The notes under the pieces were generated by a model. The model searched no databases and was not told the origin of the DNA. It saw only the letters and a program-made list of their open reading frames with translations. From Agrobacterium rubi TR3 = NBRC 13261 (GTDB lineage Bacteria; Pseudomonadota; Alphaproteobacteria; Rhizobiales; Rhizobiaceae): DNA of 64,000 nt. The stretch's first letter is position 1. Each line of letters starts with the position of its first letter. Positions 44,819-54,066 of the stretch are shown one piece after another. The position numbers were made by a program, and so were the translations under genes. The DNA is taken from positions 124,001 through 188,000 of the forward strand of contig NZ_BBJU01000023.1 in NCBI RefSeq assembly GCF_000739935.1, written 5' to 3'.

Positions 44819-45595
44819 TCAGCCTCGGCCGACAAAGGGCATTTTTGTCGCCATGACCGTCATCGTCAACACGTTGGCATCAAGTGGCAGGCTGGCCATG
44901 TAGACGACGGCATTGGCGACATGGGTGGCGTCGATAGTGGGTTCGACGGCGACCTCGCCGTTTGCCTGACGCACACCGTTCGACATTCTCTTGGTCATAT
45001 CGGTCGAGGCATTGCCGATATCGATCTGGCCGCAGGCAATGTCGAAGTCGCGCCCATCGAGCGCCAGAGATTTGGTCAATCCGGTAATGGCATGTTTGGT
45101 GGCCGTGTAGGGCGCCGTGTTCGGGCGTGGCGTCGTGGCAGAAATCGAGCCGTTGTTGATGATGCGGCCACCATGCGGCGACTGGCTCTTCATCAGCCTG
45201 AACGCTTGCTGGCTGCACAGAAATGCGCCGGTGAGATTGGCGGCCACGATGGCGTTCCAGTCTTCAAAGGTCTGATCTTCGATGGCAACACTGGGGACAT
45301 TGATGCCTGCATTGTTCACCAGGAGGTCAAGCCGACCATAGGTGTCCGAGATCGTGTCGAACAATGCGCGCACCGAGGACGGGTTGCCGACATCGGCAGA
45401 AACGGCAAGAAACTCCGCACCGGTCTCATTACCGAGTTCAGTCGCTGCACTATTGACGACCTCTTCGCGCCGGCCTGATATCACGACCTTGTATCCGGCA
45501 ATACCGAGCGCCTTGGCGATGGCTCGGCCAACGCCGGTTCCCCCACCTGTGACCAGCGCAACCTTTGCCTGCCTGTTTCCAGCTGTCGTCGTCAT
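44819..45595 (-). CDS. SDR family oxidoreductase
   Basis: Short-chain dehydrogenase of 258 residues with TGGGTGVG cofactor motif, NNAG at about residue 93-96, and catalytic Tyr-x3-Lys in PYTATKHA. It ends 24 bases from the dehydratase gene on the opposite strand. The GntR gene starts upstream on the same strand with a 58-base gap, so the two may form one unit. GGGAGGG precedes the ATG. It may oxidise a polyol or hydroxy acid of the quinate or adjacent pathway; the substrate is unknown. Confidence 0.88.
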   Translation of the reverse strand: MTTTAGNRQAKVALVTGGGTGVGRAIAKALGIAGYKVVISGRREEVVNSAATELGNETGAEFLAVSADVGNPSSVRALFDTISDTYGRLDLLVNNAGINVPSVAIEDQTFEDWNAIVAANLTGAFLCSQQAFRLMKSQSPHGGRIINNGSISATTPRPNTAPYTATKHAITGLTKSLALDGRDFDIACGQIDIGNASTDMTKRMSNGVRQANGEVAVEPTIDATHVANAVVYMASLPLDANVLTMTVMATKMPFVGRG

Positions 45596-45653
45596 GCAAT
45601 AAACCCTCCCAGTTCGTCGCCAACTCTATCTGCCGCTCATCTTGAAGATGCGC

Positions 45654-46367
45654 TCACGGTGACGCAAGGGCATCTTTCAGCCCAAGGCCCTGTCGCGGTT
45701 TGAGATCGAGATCGGCCTCGATGTGATTGATGTGCCGGATCATCAGCGCACTGGCACCATCGCCATCGCCCTTTTCCAGCGCGTCCAACATGGCAGAATG
45801 CTCCGAATGGCCGCAGCTCGATATACCGGACCGGCCATACAAGGCGATGACGAGAGAGGAGCGCGCGACAAGCTCGTCCATGAACTTTTGCAGAATGACG
45901 TTGCCAGCCACCGACGCCAGCATCAGGTGAAAGTCACCGGACGCCTTTATCTCGCCGCGGCGTGCTGTCGGGCCGCGCTCGTTCATATAGCGGGCTTCCT
46001 CATCCAGCTGGCGGCGGAAGTTGGCGATATCTTCAGGCGTGATACGCTCCACGGCACCGGCGACGATGCCTGGTTCAATTAAGCGTCTGGACGCAAAAAT
46101 CTGCCGTGCTTCGTCTGGTGAGGGGTTGGACACGAAAGCACCACGGTTTCTCTCCGTCTTGACCAGCCCCTCGAAGGTCAACATCTGCAACGCAGCACGC
46201 GCGACTGTGCGACTGACATCAAACAGCGCACCGACCTCGTTTTCCGAAAGCTTCGTGCCGGGCGTCAGCCGCCGGTCGATGATGGCATTGCGCAAAGACT
46301 CGCGGATGGCCTGAGAACGGTCCTCTTGGGAGGTATCTGAGATGAAGAGTTTTTCGCTGATGGTCAT
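45654..46367 (-). CDS. GntR family regulator, FCD subfamily
   Basis: Regulator of 237 residues: winged helix at about 15-85 (RLTPGTKLSENEVGALFDVSRT, ARAALQMLTFEGLVKTERNRG, in parts) and an FCD ligand domain (FHLMLASVAGNVILQKFMDEL, HSEHSAMLDALEKGD). The ATG at 46367 gives the normal length; 33 more codons are open upstream but lack a ribosome site. It is divergent from the polyamine-type ABC operon at 46606 and upstream of the SDR on its own strand, so it could control either or both. Confidence 0.88.
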   Translation of the reverse strand: MTISEKLFISDTSQEDRSQAIRESLRNAIIDRRLTPGTKLSENEVGALFDVSRTVARAALQMLTFEGLVKTERNRGAFVSNPSPDEARQIFASRRLIEPGIVAGAVERITPEDIANFRRQLDEEARYMNERGPTARRGEIKASGDFHLMLASVAGNVILQKFMDELVARSSLVIALYGRSGISSCGHSEHSAMLDALEKGDGDGASALMIRHINHIEADLDLKPRQGLGLKDALASP

Positions 46368-46446
46368 CGCTTGATCCAAACACTTCGTCTTTCTACAGCG
46401 ACAGGCCACCCCATGCCAAGCGGATTGTTTTTGATCATGGTCTAAG

Positions 46447-46482
46447 ATTGCATACGATTTACGCAATAGATCGAAAACGATC
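46447..46482. promoter_or_regulatory. Dyads between GntR gene and ABC operon
   Basis: ATTGC-N11-GCAAT (46447-46467) and GATCG-AAAA-CGATC (46469-46482) lie next to each other in the 238-base divergent gap. The first contains TTGCATAC, which is similar to half-sites bound by FCD-type GntR proteins. Both are operator candidates; no gene is visible in the gap. Confidence 0.35.
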
Positions 46483-46605
46483 GCTTCATTTTTAATCGGA
46501 CGTCACTAGAGTGTCTAAGGCTATCAAAACTAATCAAGCATTTTTAATGGTTTAGTGAAACTGGCACGATTGATGCTTTCTATTATTCGACGCAAGGAGC
46601 GCCGG

Positions 46606-47694
46606 ATGAGCAAAGCTGCTGAAATCGATATTGTATCCGTCTCGAAGGTTTACGGCACCACCACGGCCGTTCATCCGATAAGCCTGAAGATTCCGGCTGG
46701 CACTTATTGTTGCCTGCTCGGCCCCTCCGGCTGCGGCAAGACATCGACCCTTCGCATGATCGCTGGCCACGAGAGCATCACGTCCGGTGACGTGCGCCTG
46801 GGAAACACCGTGGTGACGGACTTTCCGCCCGCCAAACGTGGCACCGCGATGATGTTTCAGTCCTACGCTCTCTTCCCGCATCTCGACCTCATCGACAACG
46901 TCGCCTTCAGCCTGAAGATGAAGGGTGTCGGCAAGGACGAACGTCGCGCAAAAGCGATGGAAATGTTGAAACTGATGCAGCTCGAAGCCTATGCAACGCG
47001 CCGTCCGGCCCAGCTTTCCGGTGGGCAGCAGCAGCGTGTCGCGCTGGCCCGCGCCCTGATTACTGATCCGGAAGCACTGCTGCTCGACGAGCCACTTTCA
47101 GCGCTCGATCCATTTCTGAAAATCCGCATGCGCGCAGAGTTGAAAAAGCTCCAGACGTCTCTCGGCATCACCTTCGTGCATGTCACTCACAGCCAGGAAG
47201 AGGCGATGGCGCTTGCCGATATCATGGTCATCATGAATGACGGCCGCATCGAGCAGGCCGCCCATCCGCGTGTTATCTTCGAAAAGCCCGCCACTGCCTT
47301 CGTGGCCCGCTTCATGGGCGACCACAATGTCATCTCGGGCCGCATAACCGAGGTTGTCGGCGATGCCTTGATGATTTCCGTGCCCGCGGGTGGAGAGTTT
47401 CTGGCCAGTGGCGACCGGGGAGAACTAACCGACACGGCCGATATCGCCGTGCGCACCGACCATGTTCGGATTGGTCCACCGTCGGAAAAAGGGCTCGGCT
47501 TCACCGGCTCCATCACCAATATCGAATATCGCGGCTCGTCGGTCAAACTATCCGTCACCGGCGCCGGGATCGATGATTTCACCGCCATCCTGACCGACAC
47601 AGAATTCTTTGCCAACCCGGTCAAGGTTGGCGAAGCGATACCGCTTTCCTGGGCGCGCGAGGACGCAATCGTTCTCGGTCGCCTGCAGAACTGA
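46606..47694 (+). CDS. Polyamine-type ABC transporter, ATPase (PotA-like)
   Basis: ATPase of 362 residues: Walker A GPSGCGKTS, signature [15 protein letters not shown], Walker B ALLLDEPLSALD, switch His in VTHSQEEAM, then a C-terminal TOBE domain at about 280-360. The ATG at 46606 follows AAGGAG. It is the first gene of an operon with a Tat-exported binding protein, two permeases and a hydantoin-type racemase. The ligand of this subfamily is not limited to polyamines. Confidence 0.93.
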   Translation: MSKAAEIDIVSVSKVYGTTTAVHPISLKIPAGTYCCLLGPSGCGKTSTLRMIAGHESITSGDVRLGNTVVTDFPPAKRGTAMMFQSYALFPHLDLIDNVAFSLKMKGVGKDERRAKAMEMLKLMQLEAYATRRPAQLSGGQQQRVALARALITDPEALLLDEPLSALDPFLKIRMRAELKKLQTSLGITFVHVTHSQEEAMALADIMVIMNDGRIEQAAHPRVIFEKPATAFVARFMGDHNVISGRITEVVGDALMISVPAGGEFLASGDRGELTDTADIAVRTDHVRIGPPSEKGLGFTGSITNIEYRGSSVKLSVTGAGIDDFTAILTDTEFFANPVKVGEAIPLSWAREDAIVLGRLQN

Positions 47695-47731
47695 TGCCAT
47701 CCATAAAAAATCAACCAGAGGAGAACAGGCA

Positions 47732-49018
47732 ATGACCGAGACCAAGAAACCAACAAGCATTTCGAGACGCACGCTGTTGAAGACGGCATCCGCCGCGGCA
47801 GGCCTTGTCGCAGGTTCCGGCGCCATCACCGGCTTCCCGACCATCTGGGCGCAAAACCCCATCACGCTGCGCCAGTTCGGCACGGGCGTATCGAACCTCA
47901 ATGCCATTGCCGAAAAATGCAAGGCAGACCTCGGCATCACGCTTGAGATGACGGCAACCGATTCCGACGCTGCCGCCCAGCGTGCTGTCACCCAGCCGAA
48001 TTCCTATGACATTGCCGACATCGAATACTGGATCCTCAAGAAGGTCTATCCAGCAGGCGTCATCCAGCCGATGGAAGTGAAGAAACTCAAATATTACGAC
48101 AAGGTCGTTCCGCTGTTTAAAAACGGCAAGCTGAAACCCGACAGCGTGATTGCACAAGGCACGGCCCCGCACACCGTTGGCTTCGTCGAAAAGCCCGGCA
48201 CCAAGACGTTTGCCAAGAGTGAAACAGAATGGTTCACGATGATGCCGACGATCTACAATGCCGATACGCTCGGCATTCGCCCGGATCTTGTGGGTCGCGA
48301 AATATCGACTTGGGCCGATATCATGGACCCCAAATTCAAGGGCAAAACATCCATTCTCAACATCCCGTCCATCGGCATCATGGATGCAGCGATGATCATG
48401 GAAGCTATGGGCAAGCTCAAATATGCCGACAAGGGCAACATGACCAAGGAAGAGATCGACAAGACGATCGAATTCCTGATCGAAGCAAAACAGGCCGGCC
48501 AGTTCCGCGCGTTCTGGAAGTCCTTTGACGAGAGCGTCAACCTGATGGCATCAGGCGAAGTGGTCATCCAGTCCATGTGGTCGCCAGCCGTTGCCGCAGT
48601 TCGCTCCAAGGGCATCGCCTGCAAATATCAGCCGCTGAAGGAAGGCTATCGCTCATGGGGTGGTGGTCTTGGTCTCGCCAAGCACCTGACCGGTGCGAAG
48701 CTGGATGCCGCCTACGAATATATCAACTGGTACACGTCCGGTTGGGTCGGCGCCTATCTCAATCGTCAGGGCTACTATTCCGCGGCCATGGACACGGCGA
48801 AGGAACATATGTCGGCCGACGAGTGGGGCTACTGGATTGAAGGCAAGCCAGCGCAGGGCGATATCGTCGCTCCCGATGGCAAGGTCATGGAAAAGGCGGG
48901 CGCGGTGCGCGATGGCGGCTCGTTCGAAGAGCGCATGGGTCACGTCGCGTGCTGGAACTCCGTCATGGATGAAGACCGCTACATGGTTCGCCGCTGGAAC
49001 GAATTCATCGCAGCTTAA
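47732..49018 (+). CDS. Polyamine-type ABC transporter, binding protein (Tat-exported)
   Basis: Extracellular solute-binding protein of 428 residues of the PotD/SBP_bac_8 class. The N-terminus carries a twin-arginine signal (SRRTLLKTASAAAGLVAGSG), which implies export in folded form. Later segments NADTLGIRPDLVG and FDESVNLMASGEVVIQSMWSPA are typical. The mature protein is larger than PotD (about 390 against 325 residues). A strong CAGAGGAGAA precedes the ATG at 47732. Its partner genes are the ATPase and two permeases around it. Confidence 0.92.
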   Translation: MTETKKPTSISRRTLLKTASAAAGLVAGSGAITGFPTIWAQNPITLRQFGTGVSNLNAIAEKCKADLGITLEMTATDSDAAAQRAVTQPNSYDIADIEYWILKKVYPAGVIQPMEVKKLKYYDKVVPLFKNGKLKPDSVIAQGTAPHTVGFVEKPGTKTFAKSETEWFTMMPTIYNADTLGIRPDLVGREISTWADIMDPKFKGKTSILNIPSIGIMDAAMIMEAMGKLKYADKGNMTKEEIDKTIEFLIEAKQAGQFRAFWKSFDESVNLMASGEVVIQSMWSPAVAAVRSKGIACKYQPLKEGYRSWGGGLGLAKHLTGAKLDAAYEYINWYTSGWVGAYLNRQGYYSAAMDTAKEHMSADEWGYWIEGKPAQGDIVAPDGKVMEKAGAVRDGGSFEERMGHVACWNSVMDEDRYMVRRWNEFIAA

Positions 49019-49116
49019 GCCTGGCGAAAAGTGTGGGAGGAGCCTGTCGGGTACGACCGGCCCCTCCCCTTTCAAGACCGTTGACATCACCGCACGCGCT
49101 GCAAGAGGAAAAGACC

Positions 49117-50028
49117 ATGGCGACTATGACGTCTCCGGAAATGGAAAAGATTGGCGACGCCAACGCCAAGAGCTTTCGCCTGTCGCCAGTGCTTGTGTCC
49201 TATCTTCAGGCCACGCCTCTTGCTGTCATTCTCGGCGCGTTTTTGCTGCTGCCGATCCTGATGATTACCGTCGTCAGCTTCTGGGATTACGATTTCGCCC
49301 AGATGTATCCCGACTTTCTGACCATGAACTACGCGGAAACGCTGGGGTCGTGGGTCACTTGGAAAACCTATCTCAACACGCTGAAATATGCATTTCTGGT
49401 GTGGAGCATCACACTCGTCATCGGCTTCTGGGTCGCTTACTTTCTGGCGTTTCACATCCGCACCAGCGCCATGCAGATGGTATTGTTCCTGGTCTGCACG
49501 GTACCGTTTTTGACGTCGAACATCATCCGCATGATTTCGTGGATACCAGTGCTGGGCCGTAACGGGCTGATCAACTCGACGCTAATGAGCACCGGCCTCA
49601 CCTCGCAACCGGTGGAATGGCTGCTCTATTCGGATTTTGCGGTGGTGCTTGCCATGGTGCATCTTTACACGCTCTTCATGGTCACCCCGATCTTCAACAC
49701 GCTGATGCGCATCGACAAATCGCTGGTCGAAGCCGCACGTGATGCAGGGGCGTCCAGCTGGCAGACACTGACCAATGTCATCTTCCCGCTTGCAAAGCCC
49801 GGAATGGCCATCGGCACCATTTTCGTCGTAACGCTCGTCATGGCTGATTTTTCGACCGTACAGGTCATGTCCGGCGGTCAAAGCGCATCGGTTGCGCTGA
49901 TGATGAAAAATCAGATGTCGCTTCTGCAATATCCCGCCGCCGCTGCCAATGCCGTGGTGTTGCTCGTTCTCGTCTTGATGATGGTCGCAGGCATCCTGCG
50001 CATCGTTGATATCCGCAAGGAGCTATGA
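49117..50028 (+). CDS. Polyamine-type ABC transporter, permease 1 (PotB-like)
   Basis: Inner-membrane permease of 303 residues with six hydrophobic segments; the EAA loop is LVEAARDAGASSWQTLTNVIFPLAKPG (read in parts). The start at 49117 follows AGAGGAA. The stop is one base before the second permease's start codon. It forms the channel with that permease. Confidence 0.92.
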   Translation: MATMTSPEMEKIGDANAKSFRLSPVLVSYLQATPLAVILGAFLLLPILMITVVSFWDYDFAQMYPDFLTMNYAETLGSWVTWKTYLNTLKYAFLVWSITLVIGFWVAYFLAFHIRTSAMQMVLFLVCTVPFLTSNIIRMISWIPVLGRNGLINSTLMSTGLTSQPVEWLLYSDFAVVLAMVHLYTLFMVTPIFNTLMRIDKSLVEAARDAGASSWQTLTNVIFPLAKPGMAIGTIFVVTLVMADFSTVQVMSGGQSASVALMMKNQMSLLQYPAAAANAVVLLVLVLMMVAGILRIVDIRKEL

Positions 50029-50029
50029 G

Positions 50030-50848
50030 ATGCACAGCGACAAGCGCGGCCGCGAGTTTTATCTTCTGGCGATCTTTTTTGCGGTCTTCGTGCTGTTCCT
50101 CTACGGCCCGCTTTCCGCCATTCTCATCCTGTCGTTCCAAGGTCCCAATGGCGGCCTAACCTTCCCACTGAACGGCGTATCGCTCCGCTGGTTTGCCAAT
50201 CTCTTCGAAACCCAGGCTGTAGGTGATTTCGGCGGCTCGTTCAAGCGTTCGGCCAGCCTCGGCATCATGGTGATGTTGGTCACGGTCGGCGTGTCACTGC
50301 TCGCAGGTCTCGCCTTCCGTCGCCGGTTCATCGGCGCGACCGCGCTGTTCTATCTGGCAGTCGCAAGTCTCGTGGTGCCGTCGATCATCATTTCGCTTGG
50401 CATCGGCGTCGTCTTCCAGCAACTCGGGCTGGAACCCTCCTGGTACACATCGGCTTTCGGGGCGCATCTGACCTGGACCTTACCCTTTGGCGTCCTCATC
50501 ATGTTTGCCGTCTTCAACCGGTTTTCCCCGGCCTATGAGGAAGCCGCACGCGATCTGGGTGCCAGTTCATGGCAGACCTTTGCCCACGTGGTTTTGCCAA
50601 TGATCGCACCAAGCCTTATCGGCGTCGGTCTGTTCGGATTTACGCTGTCCTATGACGAATTTGCCCGCACCCTCATGACGGCTGGTACTTTTAACACTCT
50701 GCCACTCGAAATCTACGGCATGACGACCAATGTGACGACGCCGGTGCTGTATGCATTGGGCACGGTGACCACGGTCTTTTCCTTCCTCGTTATCGCCGCA
50801 ACACTCGGCCTCATCGTCCACCTCAACCGTCGCCGTCTGCGGTCGTAA
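50030..50848 (+). CDS. Polyamine-type ABC transporter, permease 2 (PotC-like)
   Basis: Inner-membrane permease of 272 residues with six hydrophobic segments; the EAA loop is EEAARDLGASSWQTFAHVVLP. The ATG at 50030 follows AAGGAGC and is one base after the first permease's stop. Ten bases after its stop the racemase gene begins. Confidence 0.92.
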   Translation: MHSDKRGREFYLLAIFFAVFVLFLYGPLSAILILSFQGPNGGLTFPLNGVSLRWFANLFETQAVGDFGGSFKRSASLGIMVMLVTVGVSLLAGLAFRRRFIGATALFYLAVASLVVPSIIISLGIGVVFQQLGLEPSWYTSAFGAHLTWTLPFGVLIMFAVFNRFSPAYEEAARDLGASSWQTFAHVVLPMIAPSLIGVGLFGFTLSYDEFARTLMTAGTFNTLPLEIYGMTTNVTTPVLYALGTVTTVFSFLVIAATLGLIVHLNRRRLRS

Positions 50849-50858
50849 AGAGACATTC

Positions 50859-51605
50859 ATGCGCATTCTCATCGCCAATCCAAACACGACCGCCAGCATG
50901 ACCGCGACGATTGCGGATTCGGCTGCGCGGGTGGCCAATGCCGGGACGGATATTACCGCTGTCACGTCATCCATGGGGCCTGTTTCGATCGAAGGGTACT
51001 ACGATGAAGCCTTCGCCGTGCCGGGTTTGCTGGTGGAGATTGCCAAGGGTGAAATGGCCGGCGCGCAAGCCGCGATCATCGCCTGTTTCGACGATACGGG
51101 CCTGGATGCCGCGCGTGCTTTGGCCAATATTCCCGTGATCGGCATTTGCGAGGCGGCCCTCGCCACGACATCCTTCATCGCCCAGCGCTTTACCATCGTG
51201 ACGACAATGGAGCGGTCGCGCCAGCCGCTGGAACATCTCGTCCACCGCTATGGCATGTCCAGCCGTTGCAACGTGCGCGCGGCCGATATTCCGGTCCTGT
51301 CATTGGAAGACCCAACCTCGAACGCCCGCGACAAACTGCGCCACGAGATTGGCCGCGCATTGCGGGACGACCGGGCGGAGGCCATCATTCTGGGCTGCGC
51401 TGGCATGGCAGACCTGACCGCCGAATTGCGCAACGAGTTCAACGTGCCCGTGGTCGATGGTGTCGCCGCCGCCGTCAAGCAGGCGGAAGCGTTGATCACG
51501 CTTGGCCTTACCACAGCAAAGAGCGGCGCCTATGCATCTCCGATCTCAAAGCCCTACAAAGGCATGCTCGAAATGTTCGAGCCGCGACTGACGATGGGAA
51601 GCTGA
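50859..51605 (+). CDS. Asp/Glu/hydantoin racemase family protein
   Basis: Cofactor-independent racemase of 248 residues with the two catalytic cysteines visible: IIACFDDTG (about residue 72) and ILGCAGMAD (about 181). The N-terminus RILIANPNTTASMT and the C-terminal GLTTAKSGAYASP are usual for hydantoin/allantoin racemases. It is the last gene of the polyamine-type ABC operon, ten bases after a permease, so the transported ligand may be a racemisable hydantoin or ureide. No hydantoinase is next to it; one lies 44 kb away at 5787-7211. Confidence 0.9.
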   Translation: MRILIANPNTTASMTATIADSAARVANAGTDITAVTSSMGPVSIEGYYDEAFAVPGLLVEIAKGEMAGAQAAIIACFDDTGLDAARALANIPVIGICEAALATTSFIAQRFTIVTTMERSRQPLEHLVHRYGMSSRCNVRAADIPVLSLEDPTSNARDKLRHEIGRALRDDRAEAIILGCAGMADLTAELRNEFNVPVVDGVAAAVKQAEALITLGLTTAKSGAYASPISKPYKGMLEMFEPRLTMGS

Positions 51606-51618
51606 TTGCCGTCTCGAC

Positions 51619-52971
51619 TCAATCCGCCGCGTTGGTCACGACGACGATCTCGGGATTCCAGCTTTCCGGCAACGGATCAGGACGGGCAATGGCAATGTCG
51701 TCCGTTTTCAGTCCCGATACACCCTTGGTGAAGATACCGGGAATTCCACCTGGATACTCGATGAGGCCGATGATCTTGCCATCTGGCCCGAAGCGCCAGG
51801 CATTGACACGACCGGCACTTTTGTCGCCGATCGGAAACCGGTCAAACCGATCCTCAATAGTGGGGCGAATGTCGTAGCTCAGCCCAGTCTTCAACGGTCC
51901 TGCCTTTTGTTCGATCGCGATGCGGCGCAGGACGATGTCGGATATGCCGCCATCATGTTCCGCAACCATGTTGATCGCGCCTTCCATACTACCGGTGATA
52001 TCTTCGATCAGAACGTTGCGAACGATACCTGCGGGGAACTCTTCCGGGCGGCGGTCTAGAACCGTAATCGTGATAGCCTCACCAGATCCCCAGTAACCGG
52101 CAGGTGTTTCGTGGCAATCGACGGAAATGCGCACGAAGCGAATGTTTTCCACCAACCCCCCATCGCGCGAAAAGATGCCAAGGCCGCGGTTGGATTTTTC
52201 GATTTTGACATCTTCAAACGCAATGTTGCGGAACGGCGAAAAACTTTCCGTGCCGAGCTTCAGCGCGCAGGAGAGACTTTCGACGACGCAGTTCTTGACG
52301 CTGATATTCTCGCAAGGCCCTGTCAGTGAGCCATCTTCGCGGCGGGTGGTTTTCAGCACGATGCCATCATCTGCGGTGCGGAAAGTGCTATCGGTGATGG
52401 CGACGTTGCGGCATCCGTCGATCACGATCCCATCGGTGTTGGGCATGCGACGGTCGTTATCGACGCTGACACGTTTGACATCGATGTTTTCGCAGGCGGC
52501 GAAATGCATCGTCCACATAGGCGAGTCATCGATGCGCAAATCTTCGATACGAATATCCCGACAGCCGTCGAGAACAAGAATGCGTGGGCGATAGCGGTGG
52601 GCCACCAGCGTTCCCATGTCGCCATCGACGCCATGGGAATAGTGCGTCGAACCGGCGCAGAAAATTCGGCCCTCGCCGCACAGCGTGATGTTCTTTTCAC
52701 CGACGGCAGTCATCATCGCGCGGTCGCTTTCTTCCGCAACGATGGCGACGGTGGTCTGCGCATAGGCCTCGTAGTCGGGCACGAAATGCAACTCGGCACC
52801 CTTGACGATCTCGATCGTCACATCAGACGGCAACCTCAGTCCGCCACACTGGTGAATGCCCGGCTCCAGCACAACATGGAGGTGACCCTGATGTGTGTCG
52901 AACAGCGATTGCAGCCGTGTGGTCAAAACCTCTTGTTGAGGCGCGATGCGAATGGCGGAAGGAGACGTCAT
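51619..52971 (-). CDS. GH28-like right-handed beta-helix protein
   Basis: Protein of 450 residues with the parallel beta-helix pattern of polygalacturonases. The acid motifs are NTDGIVIDG (D180) and TADDGIVLK (D201, D202). The third canonical motif with His is not seen; ALKLGTESF stands in its place, as in distant GH28-like and glucanase families. NRGLGIFSRDGG may replace the RIK motif. There is no signal peptide, so it is cytoplasmic. It is the last gene of the sugar ABC operon, after a mannonate-dehydratase-like enzyme, so it probably trims an imported oligogalacturonide-like sugar. Reaction type uncertain. Confidence 0.8.
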   Translation of the reverse strand: MTSPSAIRIAPQQEVLTTRLQSLFDTHQGHLHVVLEPGIHQCGGLRLPSDVTIEIVKGAELHFVPDYEAYAQTTVAIVAEESDRAMMTAVGEKNITLCGEGRIFCAGSTHYSHGVDGDMGTLVAHRYRPRILVLDGCRDIRIEDLRIDDSPMWTMHFAACENIDVKRVSVDNDRRMPNTDGIVIDGCRNVAITDSTFRTADDGIVLKTTRREDGSLTGPCENISVKNCVVESLSCALKLGTESFSPFRNIAFEDVKIEKSNRGLGIFSRDGGLVENIRFVRISVDCHETPAGYWGSGEAITITVLDRRPEEFPAGIVRNVLIEDITGSMEGAINMVAEHDGGISDIVLRRIAIEQKAGPLKTGLSYDIRPTIEDRFDRFPIGDKSAGRVNAWRFGPDGKIIGLIEYPGGIPGIFTKGVSGLKTDDIAIARPDPLPESWNPEIVVVTNAAD

Positions 52972-53012
52972 GGGATATGTAACCTGCTCATATCGGAAAT
53001 ATCATCGTGGCG

Positions 53013-53033
53013 TGGCGGCGGGTGGAGCCGCCA
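53013..53033. repeat. GC-rich hairpin between two operon genes
   Basis: TGGCGGC (53013-53019) pairs perfectly with GCCGCCA (53027-53033) around a 7-base loop, in the 74-base gap before the GH28-like gene. No T-run follows on the minus strand, so it may stabilise or partly terminate the transcript. Confidence 0.4.
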
Positions 53034-53045
53034 GCGCTGTCATCT

Positions 53046-54017
53046 TCAGCAACGGGTCTGTAGCAGCGCTGCGATATAGCCGTAGCAAAATGCAAAGGCG
53101 ACCTGCTGCTGGTTTTCACCTGAAAGTGTCGGCGCGTGATCTGGCATCACCATGTATTTGTAACCGGTGTCGCGCAGCGCATCGATGACGGCAGGCATGT
53201 CCATATCGCCGTCCTCTGGAAAACTTTCGCGGAAGGAGTAACGCTTGCCGACGATGTTGCGGAAGTGGATGTTCATGATCTTGCCACGCTCACCAAACCA
53301 CCGGGTGATTTTGGGCACTTCGGACACATCTTCCACCATTTCACCCAAGGTGCCGATGCAGAAATTCAGGCCGTGCACTGGGCTTTCATGCATGCTGACA
53401 AAGCGCTTCATACCCTCAACCGAGCCAAGCACGCGGGTAACGCCCATATAGCCGGGTGGTGTTGCCGGATCATGCGGGTGGCAGGCCAGGCGTACATTGA
53501 CGGATTCCGCAACCGGCACCACACGCGCCAGGAAGTAGTCGACCCGCTCCCAGATCGTGTCTTCATCCAGGTTGCCGACACCAACGGGCGCCGGTTCATC
53601 AGGATTGGCAAGATCGAGCCGGAAGGCTTCGGCCATATAGCCACCACGACCCACTTCCATCGGCGTGCGGGGAATGCCGATATAGTTAAAGTTGTAACGC
53701 ACGGAGGGAATACCGGCGGCGGCGCAATTTTCGATCAGGCGGCAGATGCCGTCGATCTGCGCATCACGCTCCGGTCCCGCCAGCATGATGTCCTTGCACG
53801 GAACATTGCGATCAACGCGGGTGGACGGCATGGGCAACTGCGTCATGTCGAGCGTCAGGCCGAAGCTCTCGATCTTTTCGCGGAAGGCCTCCAGCGTTGC
53901 ACAATCCCAACTGCGCCAGTCTCCGTCCGGGGTAGCTGAAATATTGCTCACGCCGAGCTGCTTCATCACCCTGTAGTCATCGTCATTGCGGGCGGGGATC
54001 TGCGTTCCGAGATACAT
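53046..54017 (-). CDS. Mannonate dehydratase-like (UxuA family) enzyme
   Basis: TIM-barrel protein of 323 residues. UxuA removes water from D-mannonate to give 2-keto-3-deoxygluconate. Metal and substrate motifs VRLACHPHDP, NFCIGTLGEM, MNIHFRNI and VMPDHAP agree with the family, although it is shorter than E. coli UxuA (394). It lies between an SMP-30 lactonase and a GH28-like protein in the operon, in line with uronic or aldonic acid catabolism. A related sugar acid may be the true substrate. Confidence 0.8.
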   Translation of the reverse strand: MYLGTQIPARNDDDYRVMKQLGVSNISATPDGDWRSWDCATLEAFREKIESFGLTLDMTQLPMPSTRVDRNVPCKDIMLAGPERDAQIDGICRLIENCAAAGIPSVRYNFNYIGIPRTPMEVGRGGYMAEAFRLDLANPDEPAPVGVGNLDEDTIWERVDYFLARVVPVAESVNVRLACHPHDPATPPGYMGVTRVLGSVEGMKRFVSMHESPVHGLNFCIGTLGEMVEDVSEVPKITRWFGERGKIMNIHFRNIVGKRYSFRESFPEDGDMDMPAVIDALRDTGYKYMVMPDHAPTLSGENQQQVAFAFCYGYIAALLQTRC

Positions 54018-54066
54018 CTGACATGCTCCGATTGTAATCTGTTGGTGAGGCCTTCAAGGCCATTGG

